Assembly (NCBI RefSeq): GCF_009363115.1 | Contig: NZ_CP045298.1 | Coordinates: 5,019,501-5,083,500 of the forward strand | From: Paenibacillus brasilensis | Lineage (GTDB): Bacteria; Bacillota; Bacilli; Paenibacillales; Paenibacillaceae | Reading direction: 5' to 3' | Length of the DNA stretch: 64,000 nucleotides | Shown: positions 36,825 through 45,470 of the stretch, in pieces | How the letters are laid out: each line of letters opens with the position of its first letter | Position numbering within the stretch: position 1 is the stretch's first letter | Made by a program: the position numbers and the translations under genes | The notes under the pieces: generated by a model | Seen by the model: the letters and a program-made list of their open reading frames with translations, nothing else | The model's database searches: none | What the model was told of the DNA's origin: nothing

Positions 36825-37358
36825 CTATTCTTCCACTCCCTTTTTCAATTCTTTTCGCAACTGGACCCTCGCCGCATTAATACGGGATTTCACGGTACCT
36901 AAAGGAATATGGAGCATACCGGCAATCTCGTCATACGTATAACCTTCCACGTCTCGAAGTAAGATGGCTTCTCTGTGTTCGGGGCTTAATGTTTTCATGG
37001 CTTCTTCGATGGTCAAATGAAGATCCCTCCGTTCGATTCCCTGGGTGGAAATGCCGGCTTCAATCTGATCACTCGATACGATGTTTTCTTTTTTTCGCTT
37101 TTGAATGCGATCATAGCAGAGATTGGAAACAATTCGTGTCAACCAAGAGGAGAAAGCATAGCTATTCTCGAGATTTGATAACGAATAATAGGCTTTAATA
37201 AATGCTTCTTGAGAAACGTCTTCTGCTTCCATGCGGTCTGAAAGCATACCGAAGGCAAAGCGAAAAACCCGATCTTTATATTGCTTTACAAGCAAGGCAA
37301 ATGCTTCTGTCTCGCCGCTTTTAGCCTTGCCTATTAATCTAAACAGTTCCTGGTCCAC
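36825..37358 (-). CDS. ECF RNA polymerase sigma factor
   Basis: A 177-residue ECF sigma. Region 2 is YKDRVFRFAFGMLSDRMEAE with DVSQEAFIKAY near 30-65; region 4 is LSPEHREAILLRDVEGYTYD with HIPLGTVKSRINAARVQL near 115-165. GTG 37358 is preceded by GGGGGGAAG. It lies 44 bases after the fusion gene and 1 base before its anti-sigma. A promoter-like sequence shared with two other sites in this region overlaps the end of the fusion gene just upstream, consistent with autoregulation. Confidence 0.95.
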   Translation of the reverse strand: MDQELFRLIGKAKSGETEAFALLVKQYKDRVFRFAFGMLSDRMEAEDVSQEAFIKAYYSLSNLENSYAFSSWLTRIVSNLCYDRIQKRKKENIVSSDQIEAGISTQGIERRDLHLTIEEAMKTLSPEHREAILLRDVEGYTYDEIAGMLHIPLGTVKSRINAARVQLRKELKKGVEE

Positions 37359-37388
37359 GCATAATCTTCCCCCCGAAGTATCTCAATC

Positions 37389-37420
37389 AAAAAGACTTCC
37401 GATTACGTTGAAAAGTTCAA
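37389..37420 (-). promoter_or_regulatory. ECF promoter upstream of the sigma gene
   Basis: Minus strand: TTGAACTT (37420-37413), 16-base spacer, GTCTTTTT (37396-37389). The layout is identical to the sites at 38727-38758 and 39912-39943. The -35-like TGAAC and -10-like GTC agree with ECF sigma promoters (TGAAC/CGTC). The start of transcription would fall about 20 bases before GTG 37358. Confidence 0.75.
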
Positions 37421-38692
37421 CTTGTTGTGTTTCATAAGTCGAAGTACCTCTAACAACACGACATTAAGGCTAAGCCAAACTCCTCCAAATACATAACCTG
37501 CAACAACGTCGCTGGGATATTGAATGTTGAAATAAATACGGCTGATTCCAACCAGAAAGGCAACAGTAAGAACAAGCAGAGAGGCGCCCGTTTGGACCCC
37601 AGCCATTTTCACATGCCGTACGATGAGATACGCCGCGAAACCCAAGAAGATAACGGTAATCAAGGTCTGCTCGCTTGGAAACGTATTGATCAGGCTAGAA
37701 GGCCCTATGCGATGAAAAAGTCTTCGCAATCCCTCGTCCCAAAGTTCGCCGCCGACAAAGACAAACAATAAGAATGTCCATTCCAGCAGTCGATCTTCTC
37801 CCTTTATCAAAATCATGATCAGAGCCAAGACAGCGACAGTGAAAAGCACCTGAAACGATGCTAAATATGCAAAGAGATTCATCCAAAATGCCCAGCTTTC
37901 ATCGAATAGGGCATGGACGATATAGGAGGTGACCACATCAAAATCGGCAAATTCATTGGCGAGCAAGTCTTGAATCAGGCTTGCCATTACCATAAAAAGT
38001 ATCAGAAACACTCCGAAAGAGGTGAGAAGCAAAAAACGGACCCTTCCTAACGTATGAAATATTTTAACTCCTTTACGAAGCCCCGCTAAAGTCGCGTCAT
38101 ATATTTGGTCTCGGTACTTTTTGTATACGTACACACAAGCGAAAACCACCGCAGCGATAAGTCCTGCAATAATCAAATATTTGGTGATTGTATGATGGAA
38201 CAGTTCCCATTTTGGACCGAGAATTTTTCCAAGCGATATAAACATGCTTGTCCATAAAAATGCCCCGGTATAAGCAAATATCATATAGGTTCGAAACGGC
38301 AGGCGTGTGATTCCCGAAAAATAACCAGTCAAGTGCCGAACTCCAGGAATGAAATAGGCAAAGAGGAGCAGCTTGTTTCCATAACGCTCAAACCATAGTG
38401 AAGTCTTCTCTAACTTTTCGGGGCCAAGATGGAATTTGGAGCCATGCTTTTGAAAAAACGGCTTGCCTAGTTTATATCCGATCCAATAAGAAATGGTCAT
38501 ACCCATCGAAGTGCCTAGACCTGCTGTAAGGATACTTACCATCCAATTTAAATGTCCTTGGAAAACCAAAAGCCCTGTATATGTCATGAGAACTTCTCCT
38601 GGCAAGGGGAGAGCGAGAAGCTCGAGCGTCAGGGCAATTCCTAAAACCAAGTACCCATGCTGATCCATTAGTTGCTGTATGAAATGTGTCAC
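37403..38692 (-). CDS. DedA-PAP2 fusion protein with degenerate PAP2 active site
   Basis: A 429-residue membrane protein. Residues 1-195 are a DedA domain with intact re-entrant motifs (ELLALPLPGEVLMTYTGLL, AYFIPGVRHLTGYFSG). Residues ~210-425 have PAP2 topology, but the catalytic motifs are altered: LRRLFHRIGP for KxxxxxxRP, FPSEQT for PSGH and SRIYFNIQYPSD for SRxxxGxHxxxD. Both catalytic His are Gln. The second half may therefore bind rather than cleave phospho-lipids. GTG 38692 is preceded by GGAGGT. It is the first gene of the ECF operon. Confidence 0.85.
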   Translation of the reverse strand: MTHFIQQLMDQHGYLVLGIALTLELLALPLPGEVLMTYTGLLVFQGHLNWMVSILTAGLGTSMGMTISYWIGYKLGKPFFQKHGSKFHLGPEKLEKTSLWFERYGNKLLLFAYFIPGVRHLTGYFSGITRLPFRTYMIFAYTGAFLWTSMFISLGKILGPKWELFHHTITKYLIIAGLIAAVVFACVYVYKKYRDQIYDATLAGLRKGVKIFHTLGRVRFLLLTSFGVFLILFMVMASLIQDLLANEFADFDVVTSYIVHALFDESWAFWMNLFAYLASFQVLFTVAVLALIMILIKGEDRLLEWTFLLFVFVGGELWDEGLRRLFHRIGPSSLINTFPSEQTLITVIFLGFAAYLIVRHVKMAGVQTGASLLVLTVAFLVGISRIYFNIQYPSDVVAGYVFGGVWLSLNVVLLEVLRLMKHNKLNFST

Positions 38693-38726
38693 GTCTTACC
38701 TCCACGAAAGGAAATCATTTATAAAT

Positions 38727-38758
38727 AAAAAGACTTATTATTTTTCGATAAAGTTCAG
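38727..38758 (-). promoter_or_regulatory. ECF promoter upstream of the DedA-PAP2 fusion operon
   Basis: Minus strand: CTGAACTT (38758-38751), exactly 16 bases, GTCTTTTT (38734-38727), 35 bases before GTG 38692. Same architecture as the two related sites. Confidence 0.75.
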
Positions 38759-38795
38759 ATCATGCAAAGGTAGTTTGTACTTTCTTTAGATAAAA

Positions 38796-38826
38796 ATACC
38801 CTTGAGTATCTATAGCTCAAGGGTAT
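38796..38826 (-). terminator. terminator of the BcrC-like PAP2 gene
   Basis: ATACCCTTGAG (38796-38806) pairs perfectly with CTCAAGGGTAT (38816-38826). On the minus strand it is followed by TTTTTA. It separates the PAP2 unit from the fusion operon. Confidence 0.8.
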
Positions 38827-38941
38827 AGCGGAATATTACATTTGCGGCTGAATGTGTATAGTACCGGACGACCAGGAAACTGTTTAGAAAATGGTGCGTT
38901 CTACTCCTTATCATCAAAATAAAAGGACAGGGGCTAGTTTA

Positions 38942-39541
38942 TCAACGTGTTTTCCCTTGCGGGCTTTGCATTTTAGCCCAAATCTTTTGTTCGATTTTCT
39001 CATACATTTCAAGCCCGTAACTCATGCATTTATCGGCAAAATACCAACGGGTAAATAAGCGGTGCACGAAAATGGCAGATACCATCCCAATGATGGCCCC
39101 AGTTACTACGTCGCTTGGATAATGAACACCAGTCCAAATCCGTGAAATCGAAATACTAGCCGCCAATATTAACCAAACCAGTCCATCTTTTTTCCGGAAC
39201 ATCCAAATCGCAGCTGCAATAACAAAAGCTCCGGTTGCATGGTCACTTGGAAAAGACGCATTTGCTGGATGATTGATTAATTGAATGACGTGATGGGCTA
39301 CAAAGGGACGATCGCGGTAAAACAGGAGCGCTAAAATTCCGCCGAAGCCTAGAGCCAGACACGCGGAAGCAAAGGCTTCAATAACCATTCTTCGATTTCG
39401 ATTCGTGCGTGTAAACCAATAAATAATGACCCCCCCATAAAACAGATACTGTGCATCCTCGGCTAAAAATTTCATTAGTGGGTTTAAAAACGTATATATG
39501 CCCGCCAGACGATTTATCATTTGAAACAACGTATAGTCCAT
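38942..39541 (-). CDS. BcrC-like undecaprenyl-diphosphatase (PAP2 family)
   Basis: With the start at ATG 39541 (AAGGAGA 8 bases upstream) the protein has 199 residues. Motifs are LLFYRDRPF, ASFPSDHATGAF (the PSDH form typical of BcrC/YwoA) and SRIWTGVHYPSDV, with five or six membrane segments and a charged C-terminal tail. BcrC enzymes hydrolyse undecaprenyl pyrophosphate at the outer membrane face and give bacitracin resistance; they are classic ECF sigma targets. Earlier in-frame ATGs at 39562 and 39619 lack a comparable ribosome binding site. Confidence 0.9.
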   Translation of the reverse strand: MDYTLFQMINRLAGIYTFLNPLMKFLAEDAQYLFYGGVIIYWFTRTNRNRRMVIEAFASACLALGFGGILALLFYRDRPFVAHHVIQLINHPANASFPSDHATGAFVIAAAIWMFRKKDGLVWLILAASISISRIWTGVHYPSDVVTGAIIGMVSAIFVHRLFTRWYFADKCMSYGLEMYEKIEQKIWAKMQSPQGKTR

Positions 39542-39615
39542 TGCTGATTTCTCCTTATTCATCGATGTTGTCTCTTCTTTCGAACCATAATTGTTTCCCT
39601 TTAGATGGAAATGAT

Positions 39616-39832
39616 TCAACGATAAAAGAAGAGGTACAGAACAATACTCACTGCTATGCCAAACAATCCGCCGATGGCGGCTTCGATTGGGCGATGATCA
39701 AGTAATTCTTTTAACACTTTGATTTTCCGAATCCCTGGTGTTCCATGAATGTTTAGTCACGAAATTAATAGGGACTTTAATCAATTGTGCTAGTAGTATA
39801 GATGCCAAGGCCATGATAAAAGGATAATTCAT
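39616..39832 (-). pseudogene. divergent PAP2 (YuiD-like) gene with internal deletion
   Basis: From ATG 39832 the minus strand reads MNYPFIMALASILLAQLIKV, PINFVTKHSWN, the usual start of YuiD-type divergent PAP2 proteins. After a break it resumes LKELLDHRPIEAAIGGLFGI and AVSIVLYLFFYR, the usual end, to the TGA at 39618. The central ~80-90 residues, including the conserved PSSH-type motif, are missing. It lies between the third ECF promoter and the BcrC-like gene, so it was probably the first gene of that unit. Confidence 0.75.
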
Positions 39833-39911
39833 GAAGTGCCCAAAAGATCATGCTCCTTTCTCTTTTACTTGGATTACCGAAAGTTGCTTAACTTTGGTGA
39901 TCATCTAAATT

Positions 39912-39943
39912 AAAAAGACTGTGGATTTGTTATAAAAGTTCAG
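39912..39943 (-). promoter_or_regulatory. ECF promoter upstream of the YuiD remnant and BcrC-like gene
   Basis: Minus strand: CTGAACTT (39943-39936), 16 bases, GTCTTTTT (39919-39912), about 80 bases before ATG 39832. It is the third copy of the same promoter architecture. Confidence 0.75.
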
Positions 39944-39990
39944 ATATGCCCAAAATCCAAAATTTACCGATGATCCATAATTTGAATTTC

Positions 39991-40155
39991 CTAAAGCCAT
40001 CATTTCATACATTGCCAAGCAAATTGATGTATCGGCAGTGCTGTATGCGCAGTACGATTTGAACAGCCCAATGATTAAATACCATCGAGCTTAAATCCGA
40101 GAATTTTTCGGGCTTTGAGTGGATACCTTTCAAGATGTACAAGAGATGTCGGATT
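39991..40155 (+). pseudogene. Tn3-family transposase (tnpA) internal fragment
   Basis: PKAIISYIAKQIDVSAVLYA, QYDLNSPMIKYHRA (stop) IREFFGL (stop) VDTFQDVQEMSDF matches the N-terminal third of Tn3-family transposases (the part after the DUF4158 RYPGW block). Two in-frame stops. It is bounded on the right by the TnsD remnant. The immediately preceding part of a similar transposase is found at 61609-61815. Confidence 0.65.
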
Positions 40156-40162
40156 TCACGTA

Positions 40163-41712
40163 TGGTGTGAGCTCATTCACTTTCACACTCTGTATCTTTA
40201 TTACAAGCCTTTCTGTTCAATACAGCAATGTAGACAAGTGAAAGAAGAAATGGCAGCGGACAAAAGTCAGCGGATTCAAATGATAGCTGGAGTAATGGCT
40301 AGCATCATTCGTATCCATAAAGTTCTGAAAATTTGCCCATTATGTTTACAAGCGGATCTAGATCAATTTGGTGAAGCTTACTGGCACAGAACGCATCAAT
40401 TGCCGGGAGTTTTAGTGTGTCCTATTCATAACTGCTTATTGTTAGAAAAATGCCACCAATGTAACGAGGATTTTATGGATCAGCGCATACAGTATCCTGC
40501 TTTACCTACTGCATTCTGTAGAAATCATCATGCTTTAAGTGAGATGGTTCGTATTGTCGAAGACCTGCGTTTGATTGGGCTATCAGATTTTAGCAACTAT
40601 ATCTTGAAAGGTGGATATAGTGAATATAACAAGGAACAAATGTATGATAAATATATACAACGCTTGATCCGGCTTGGTTACTGTACAGCGACAGGAAGAG
40701 TCAAGCAAAGAGAAGTAAGGGAGTTTTTTTTGAGCCAATATAATCCTCAATTTTTAACCCAGATCGCTGTGAAACTTCCGGAAGATAACGATTTCAATTG
40801 GTTGTCAACCATCCTCCGTAAATCAAGAAGATCTCAACATCCGCTTCTGCACATATTAATCATTCAATTACTGTGGGATTCACCAGAAAGCATAAAGTTA
40901 GAAGGAGCAAGCTCACCCTTTGGCTTCGGGCCGTGGCCATGCTTAAATCCAATTTCTGATCATCACCACGTGAATGTCATTCCCCATGTAAAAATAAAAA
41001 GATGTTCGAATACCCGGAGACCAGTTGGAACTTTCGAATGTCCAAGCTGTGGATTTACCTATTCAAGAAGGGGCCCGGATCAAGACAGAAGTGCTATCTA
41101 TACAATAGGCAGGATAAAAAAATTTGGACCAATTTGGATAAGTCAGTTAGAACAATTGTCTAAGGATCATGCGCTAGGTCTGAGAGAACTGAGCAGGTTG
41201 ATGAAATGTGACCCAAAAACGATAAAACGTTACTTAATCGGATCTATAAGCCTTAAGAACGAAGTGAATAATTTAACTAACTTTCAACAAAGGAAGAAAA
41301 AAAGAAAAGCTACTCCCACTACTAAAAAATCGAACGTAACCCCCGTAAGGGTGGATTGGGCAATACGAGATCAGGAAATAAACATGCTTATTAAGGATGC
41401 TATAAAAAAATTAAACAACAAGAGGGTAAGCCTATAAAGATTACTAAAGCCCGAATAGGTCGTACAATAGGTCAATTAGCTATTTTAGAAAAAAAGCTGG
41501 ATCTACTTCCATTGTGCAAGGAAACACTCCAAAGGCATGTGGAAACTTTGGAGCAGCACCAGAAAAGAAGAATCGATTGGATCATTAAACAATGCACATT
41601 GCAGAAGCTGCCTTTAAGAAAAGGGTTCATAATAAGGAAAGCTGGTATAGGCCAAAAATATTCGAAGGAAATGGAGTGCTATATTACGGAAAGGCTAAAA
41701 GACGCCGTGTAA
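40163..41712 (+). pseudogene. TnsD-like (TniQ) Tn7 targeting protein, truncated and frameshifted
   Basis: Homology starts at HFHTLYLYYKPF, the middle of the TniQ domain, so the first ~80 residues are missing. The zinc-binding motif CPLC...HQLPGVLVCPIHNCLLLEKC and AYWHRTHQ are intact, followed by the long TnsD C-terminal region with FECPSCGFTYSRRGPD and an HTH. A one-base shift near 41424 moves the frame to KPIKITKARIGRTIGQLAIL, continuing to 41712. TnsD proteins select the attachment site for Tn7-like transposons. The lesions make this one inactive. No TnsABC is in the window. Confidence 0.8.
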
Positions 41713-41728
41713 ACTGGGGATGTAACAA

Positions 41729-41875
41729 TTGAAGATAAACGAATTATTGGATATGGAAGAATTTCATAGAATGAAATTGAGGTTATACCCAGATGAATCT
41801 GTCTACAGTATTTGCGCGCGCTATTACTTGTATTCAGGCCATTTTACACGTTTGGCAAAAATAAAACGGAACAAC
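41729..41875 (+). pseudogene. second TniQ-family protein, N-terminal stub
   Basis: LRLYPDESVYSICARYYLYS matches the opening (PYPDE.LYSI.ARYH..SG) of TniQ/TnsD proteins. ATG 41738 or the TTG at 41729 could start it, 17 bases after the TnsD-like gene ends. Homology ceases at about 41875, where DNA of other origin begins. Tn7-like elements often encode two TniQ proteins in tandem, which fits. Confidence 0.55.
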
Positions 41876-41900
41876 AAGTTGTATTTAAGTTTGCAGAATG

Positions 41901-42005
41901 CTTTTTATCGACAGTGGCAGGTTTTAGTAATCCAAGCTCATCGTAAAATCGCAAGGTTTTTACCGATACTCTGCTAAGCTTAGAAAAAACGCTGATCTTT
42001 AACAT
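41901..42005 (-). pseudogene. MerR-family regulator, N-terminal stub
   Basis: ATG 42005 on the minus strand gives LKISVFSKLSRVSVKTLRFY then DELGLLKPATVD, the winged-HTH start of a MerR regulator. Homology stops after ATVD, where the sequence joins the TniQ stub. No effector domain remains. Confidence 0.7.
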
Positions 42006-42052
42006 TTCGCGTCCGGTTCCTTTCAATAGGATGAAAACCTGACAGTATGCAC

Positions 42053-43270
42053 TCATCGGCGACCTCGGAAAGTTCGGCGCAAGTCCTGGGCCCACTTGTC
42101 CGAAATTTCCCAAGGGATAAAGTGTCCACCTTCTGCGTGAGCTGTGATGTTGACATGGTTATACCAAGGAGCGCGGTCGCTGTCGAGAAAATTCCGTGCG
42201 CGATTTTCGGTCGTGATACCCGGCGGATTTTCGTAGCCCACGAAGGTTATTCCGGTTGATGCCTCAACGACAGGCCAGCGATGATGAGAGGGTGTCCATG
42301 GATAGCGGTTGGCGTTCGCATAGACGCGCATCGAGGTTTCGATGACGTTGTTGACCCAGAAGATTGTTGCGTGTGTAAGGATGTCGTCCTTCGAAAAGAC
42401 ATTCTTCGACATTACCATATTGTCGCTCCAGCTGGCCCATCGTTCCAAGATCCATGCGAGCATTCCCACCGGAGAGTCGCTCAGGCCGTAGGCGAGTGCC
42501 GGAATCAAGTACGTGAACGGCGAGATGCGATGCAAAACAGCGATCAAACTTCAACATCTCCGACCTGATTCTCTCAGGGATATTGTCTGGAAGAGGGCGG
42601 CCTCCGGCGAGATCCCAAGCGCGATCCCCGTTAAACAAGCTCAGTTTTTGAGCAGACCCGATATGAATGGCGTAGAGTTCGTCACTATATTTATGTCCCA
42701 GTTGACCGGTTACGAGAGCACCTACATCGCATCCCGCTGCAGCGTATTTATCATAGCCGAGTATATCGGTCATGAGTGTTTGCCAGAGATCGGCGATTTT
42801 CCAAAAGTTCATGTCCGGGTGGTTTAGCAGCGTCGTCGAAAATCCGAAGCCTGGAAGAGAGGGCACGATTACGTCAAAGGCTTCAGCTGGATCGCCTCTG
42901 AATGCACCAGGGTCCGCCAGGGGATCGATCACCTTGGACCAATGCTAGAATGTCCATGGCCAACCGTTGGACAGGATCAATGGTTTAGGGGGCCCTATGC
43001 CCGGTTTACGCATAAAGTGCACAGAAACTCCGTCAACATTTACTTTATAGTACTCGTAGGCGTTGCCTTCTCGGATTTGCGCCAGTCAAACTTGTTAATC
43101 CAGTAATCGACGAGACACTCCAGATAGTTCCGGCTAACGCTGTAAAAACAGTCATCATTACCGGCATCGAGAGGCCATCTGGTAGACTTCAAACGAATTT
43201 GAAGATCAGTTAGTTTCTCATCCGATACGTGGATCGGACTCGGTTCAAGCACGAACGGAGCTGTTGTCAT
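42053..43270 (-). pseudogene. epoxide hydrolase (alpha/beta hydrolase) broken by frameshifts
   Basis: The N-terminal EHN domain (PFVLEPSPIHVSDEKLTDLQ, RLKSTRWPLDAGND) starts at 43270. The middle frame (42932-42264) has VIVPSLPGFGFSTT, DLWQTLMTDILGYDKYAAAG and the nucleophile CDVGALV. The last frame (42547-42053) has YGLSDSPVGMLAWILERW and the catalytic-His end AHAEGGHFIPWEI. At least two frameshifts and a damaged stretch around 42930-43040 separate them. Distinctly GC-rich codon use relative to the flanks suggests acquisition by transfer before decay. Confidence 0.8.
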
Positions 43271-43343
43271 AAGTGTTCCTCCTTGTACGAAAGGAATGTA
43301 CTAACCTATCCAATCCATTTGATTTCAATATCGAAGGAAGGGA

Positions 43344-43788
43344 TTAGGCATCGTTTCCCAGTTCGACCAGATGCCTCAATGCGGATAATGCGGATGCAAT
43401 TGCCTGTTTTTCCCAAGTTGAGTTCTTCAACGAATTTCGAGAGCTGTGCGGTGCGATCCATGCGACGCGAATTGATAACATTTGCGCCAAGAGCGGTAAT
43501 ATGCACTTGAACTACCCGGCCATCATTCGGAGCTGGCCCGCGCTCGACGAGTCCGTCTCGTTCAAGTCGGGTCACCAATTGTATGATTGCCGACTGTGTA
43601 ACTTGCTTAGTGGCTGTCAACTCAGTCAGCCGCATGGGGCTATTGTGAGACAATGTGTGCAGGACAGACAGCGTTGTAAAGCTTAGTTTTTCAATTGATG
43701 GTAACCGAATGAGTATCCTCGTCAAGTCTTCGATCACCACGGCGACATCGGCGACATTGAGGTTAGTAGTATGAGTTTTAGGTCTCAT
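43344..43788 (-). pseudogene. MarR-family regulator, C-terminal frameshift
   Basis: The winged HTH is intact (LSHNSPMRLTELTATKQVTQ, SAIIQLVTRLERDGLVERGP, DGRVVQVHITALG). After VEELN a one-base change near 43425 takes the annotated frame into an unrelated tail ending at 43306. The neighbouring frame reads WEKQAIASALSALRHLVELG to a TAA at 43344, the expected MarR ending. The dimerisation helix is therefore lost. It lies immediately upstream of and co-oriented with the epoxide hydrolase remnant, probably its former repressor. Confidence 0.75.
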
Positions 43789-44456
43789 GACAAAGTTATA
43801 TCATTAATTTATATAAGTATCTAATGTAAACGGGTATAATTTAAGTTCCCCAATATTCATGCTGCCTCTATATACTGGATGAAAAAAGAATTTCTAATTA
43901 CAAAAGATTCTTTTGACGGAGGAAAACGGAATTGACTGAGGCTTTAAAAGACATGTATAATGAGACATTCAAATGGGACTTCACCAAAATTTTATTAGAT
44001 AAAGTTCTTGTCAAATGCTCACGACAAGAACTTTATCTTATTCCCGATTGAATTCGAATCTAAAGTATCGTCTGTTTATATCCTCAAAGTAAAACTGAGG
44101 ATAAGGAAGGAGACGAAAGAGGATCAGCACGTCTCCTGACATAGTATGTTCATCTGTTTCCTTCGAAAGGCCTAGGTCTCATGACTCGTTATTCATTTCA
44201 AGAGCAAAGGTTTCTTCTGAGACAAATTGAACAGTAGGGTCGATAGACGCATAATGACAGTCTGCCGCTTCTTTTGGAGCGGTTTTTCTTTTGTTGTTAA
44301 CCCTCCATATTCACCCGATTAACCTCAAAATCGTAAGCGATTTCAATTACACCTTACTCCAGTTTCCCACCAACCCACTTATGAGTATCACCCCGATCGG
44401 TGAAAAAATCAGTCAAGTTTTCAGGAAATTTATCCAAAAAGTTTTCATTTTGTCCA
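43789..44456. other. intergenic boundary of the hydrogenase island
   Basis: No intact gene. TTGACT (43932-43937), 18 bases, TATAAT (43956-43961) is a promoter-like pair on the plus strand. The same TTG also follows GGAGG and could start a 39-codon frame ending in the hairpin at 43997-44038. CCGCT/AGCGG with a T-run at 44265-44287 is a weak terminator. Confidence 0.5.
43997..44038. repeat. 16-bp perfect hairpin, left member of a pair flanking the hydrogenase island
   Basis: AGATAAAGTTCTTGTC (43997-44012) is complementary to 44023-44038 around a 10-base loop containing GCTCA. A similar hairpin (AAGTTCT.GTC, loop GCTCA, GACAAGAACTT) lies at 56258-56295 on the other side of the island. Confidence 0.6.
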
Positions 44457-44485
44457 TTGTTCTTTCTTACACTGTCCCCTATAAT
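44457..44485 (+). promoter_or_regulatory. sigmaA-type promoter of the hydrogenase operon
   Basis: TTGTTC (44457-44462), 17-base spacer, TATAAT (44480-44485), followed by a leader of about 65 bases to ATG 44559. Confidence 0.6.
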
Positions 44486-44558
44486 ATGGGTGGATTTGTC
44501 ATAAAAAGAAAGTGTTCCATGGATAGGAGACTCCCAAACCGCGAAAAGGAGAGATTTG

Positions 44559-45446
44559 ATGAGAATCAACAGGAGAGATTTTCTCAAGTGGTCGGCGGCG
44601 GCTGTGGCAGCGCTGAAGTTGGAGATGGATATGGACAAGCTCAACATGGTTATGGCGGCGGAGACGGACCCTCCAGTCATTTGGCTGCTCGGGTCAGGTT
44701 GTTCAGGATGCAGCATATCTACGCTTAACGTGACGAACCCGACCACCATCGAGGATGTGCTTCAGAACAAAATCAGTATGAAGTATGACAGCACGATCAT
44801 GGCGGCGTCAGGTGAAAGTGCGATGCAGGCGCTTGAAAATGCGGCGAACCAGTATAACGGACAATTCATTCTCGTGATCGAGGGTGCCATTCCCGGGGGA
44901 GCCTCCAAGAACTACTGTATTATCGGTGAGCAGAACGGGGTTCCGCTCACTATGTATGATGCAGTGCTCAAATATGGACCGAAAGCAAAATATGTCGTGG
45001 CGTCAGGCACCTGCGCCTCCTTTGGCGGCGTGGCGGCCGCAGCTCCCAACAGCACAGGTTGCGTATCCGTGAAGTCGCTGCTGAGCGGCAAAACCCCGAA
45101 CCCGGTCGTCAATTTGGCGGGGTGTCCGGTGAATGCGACAGTAATGGTGCAGACGCTGCTTGATTTAATCTTAACTGGCCTACCTTCTCTTGACAGTAAC
45201 AGCCGCCCGAGTAAATTTTTCGGCACAACTATACATAGTGTGTGTCCGAGAAAAGGGCAAACCCAGGTTTCCCAGCCCGGAATTTACGGCTGCTATAAGA
45301 ATATCGGCTGTAAAGGCCCTGGAAACCAATCGCCGTGCCCGTCGCTCATGTGGAACAACAAACAAGGCTGGTGCATCCAATCGGATTATCCGTGTATCGG
45401 TTGTACAGCACCTGTATTTCCTCTAAATCCGATCATTACCGTTTAA
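44559..45446 (+). CDS. [NiFe] hydrogenase small subunit, Tat-exported
   Basis: A 295-residue Fe-S subunit that passes electrons from H2 oxidation. The N-terminal twin-arginine signal INRRDFLKWSAAAVAA (Arg 5-6) directs folded export. Proximal cluster ligands are C48/C51 in GSGCSGC with later ASGTCASFGG and LAGCPVN. The medial/distal region has IHSVCPRKG, CYKNIGCKGPGNQSPCP, GWCIQ and YPCIGC. All usual ligands are present. Unlike many group 1 small subunits it ends at PLNPIITV without a C-terminal membrane anchor. AAAGGAGAG precedes ATG 44559. Confidence 0.95.
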   Translation: MRINRRDFLKWSAAAVAALKLEMDMDKLNMVMAAETDPPVIWLLGSGCSGCSISTLNVTNPTTIEDVLQNKISMKYDSTIMAASGESAMQALENAANQYNGQFILVIEGAIPGGASKNYCIIGEQNGVPLTMYDAVLKYGPKAKYVVASGTCASFGGVAAAAPNSTGCVSVKSLLSGKTPNPVVNLAGCPVNATVMVQTLLDLILTGLPSLDSNSRPSKFFGTTIHSVCPRKGQTQVSQPGIYGCYKNIGCKGPGNQSPCPSLMWNNKQGWCIQSDYPCIGCTAPVFPLNPIITV

Positions 45447-45470
45447 GCGGCGACTAAGAAAGGGTGAATA

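Noticed and set aside
43932-44050. 39-codon frame starting TTG after GGAGG
   Set aside because: The start overlaps a promoter-like TTGACT and the end is a hairpin; too short and unsupported to call a gene, though its similarity to 56250-56315 is noted as a finding.
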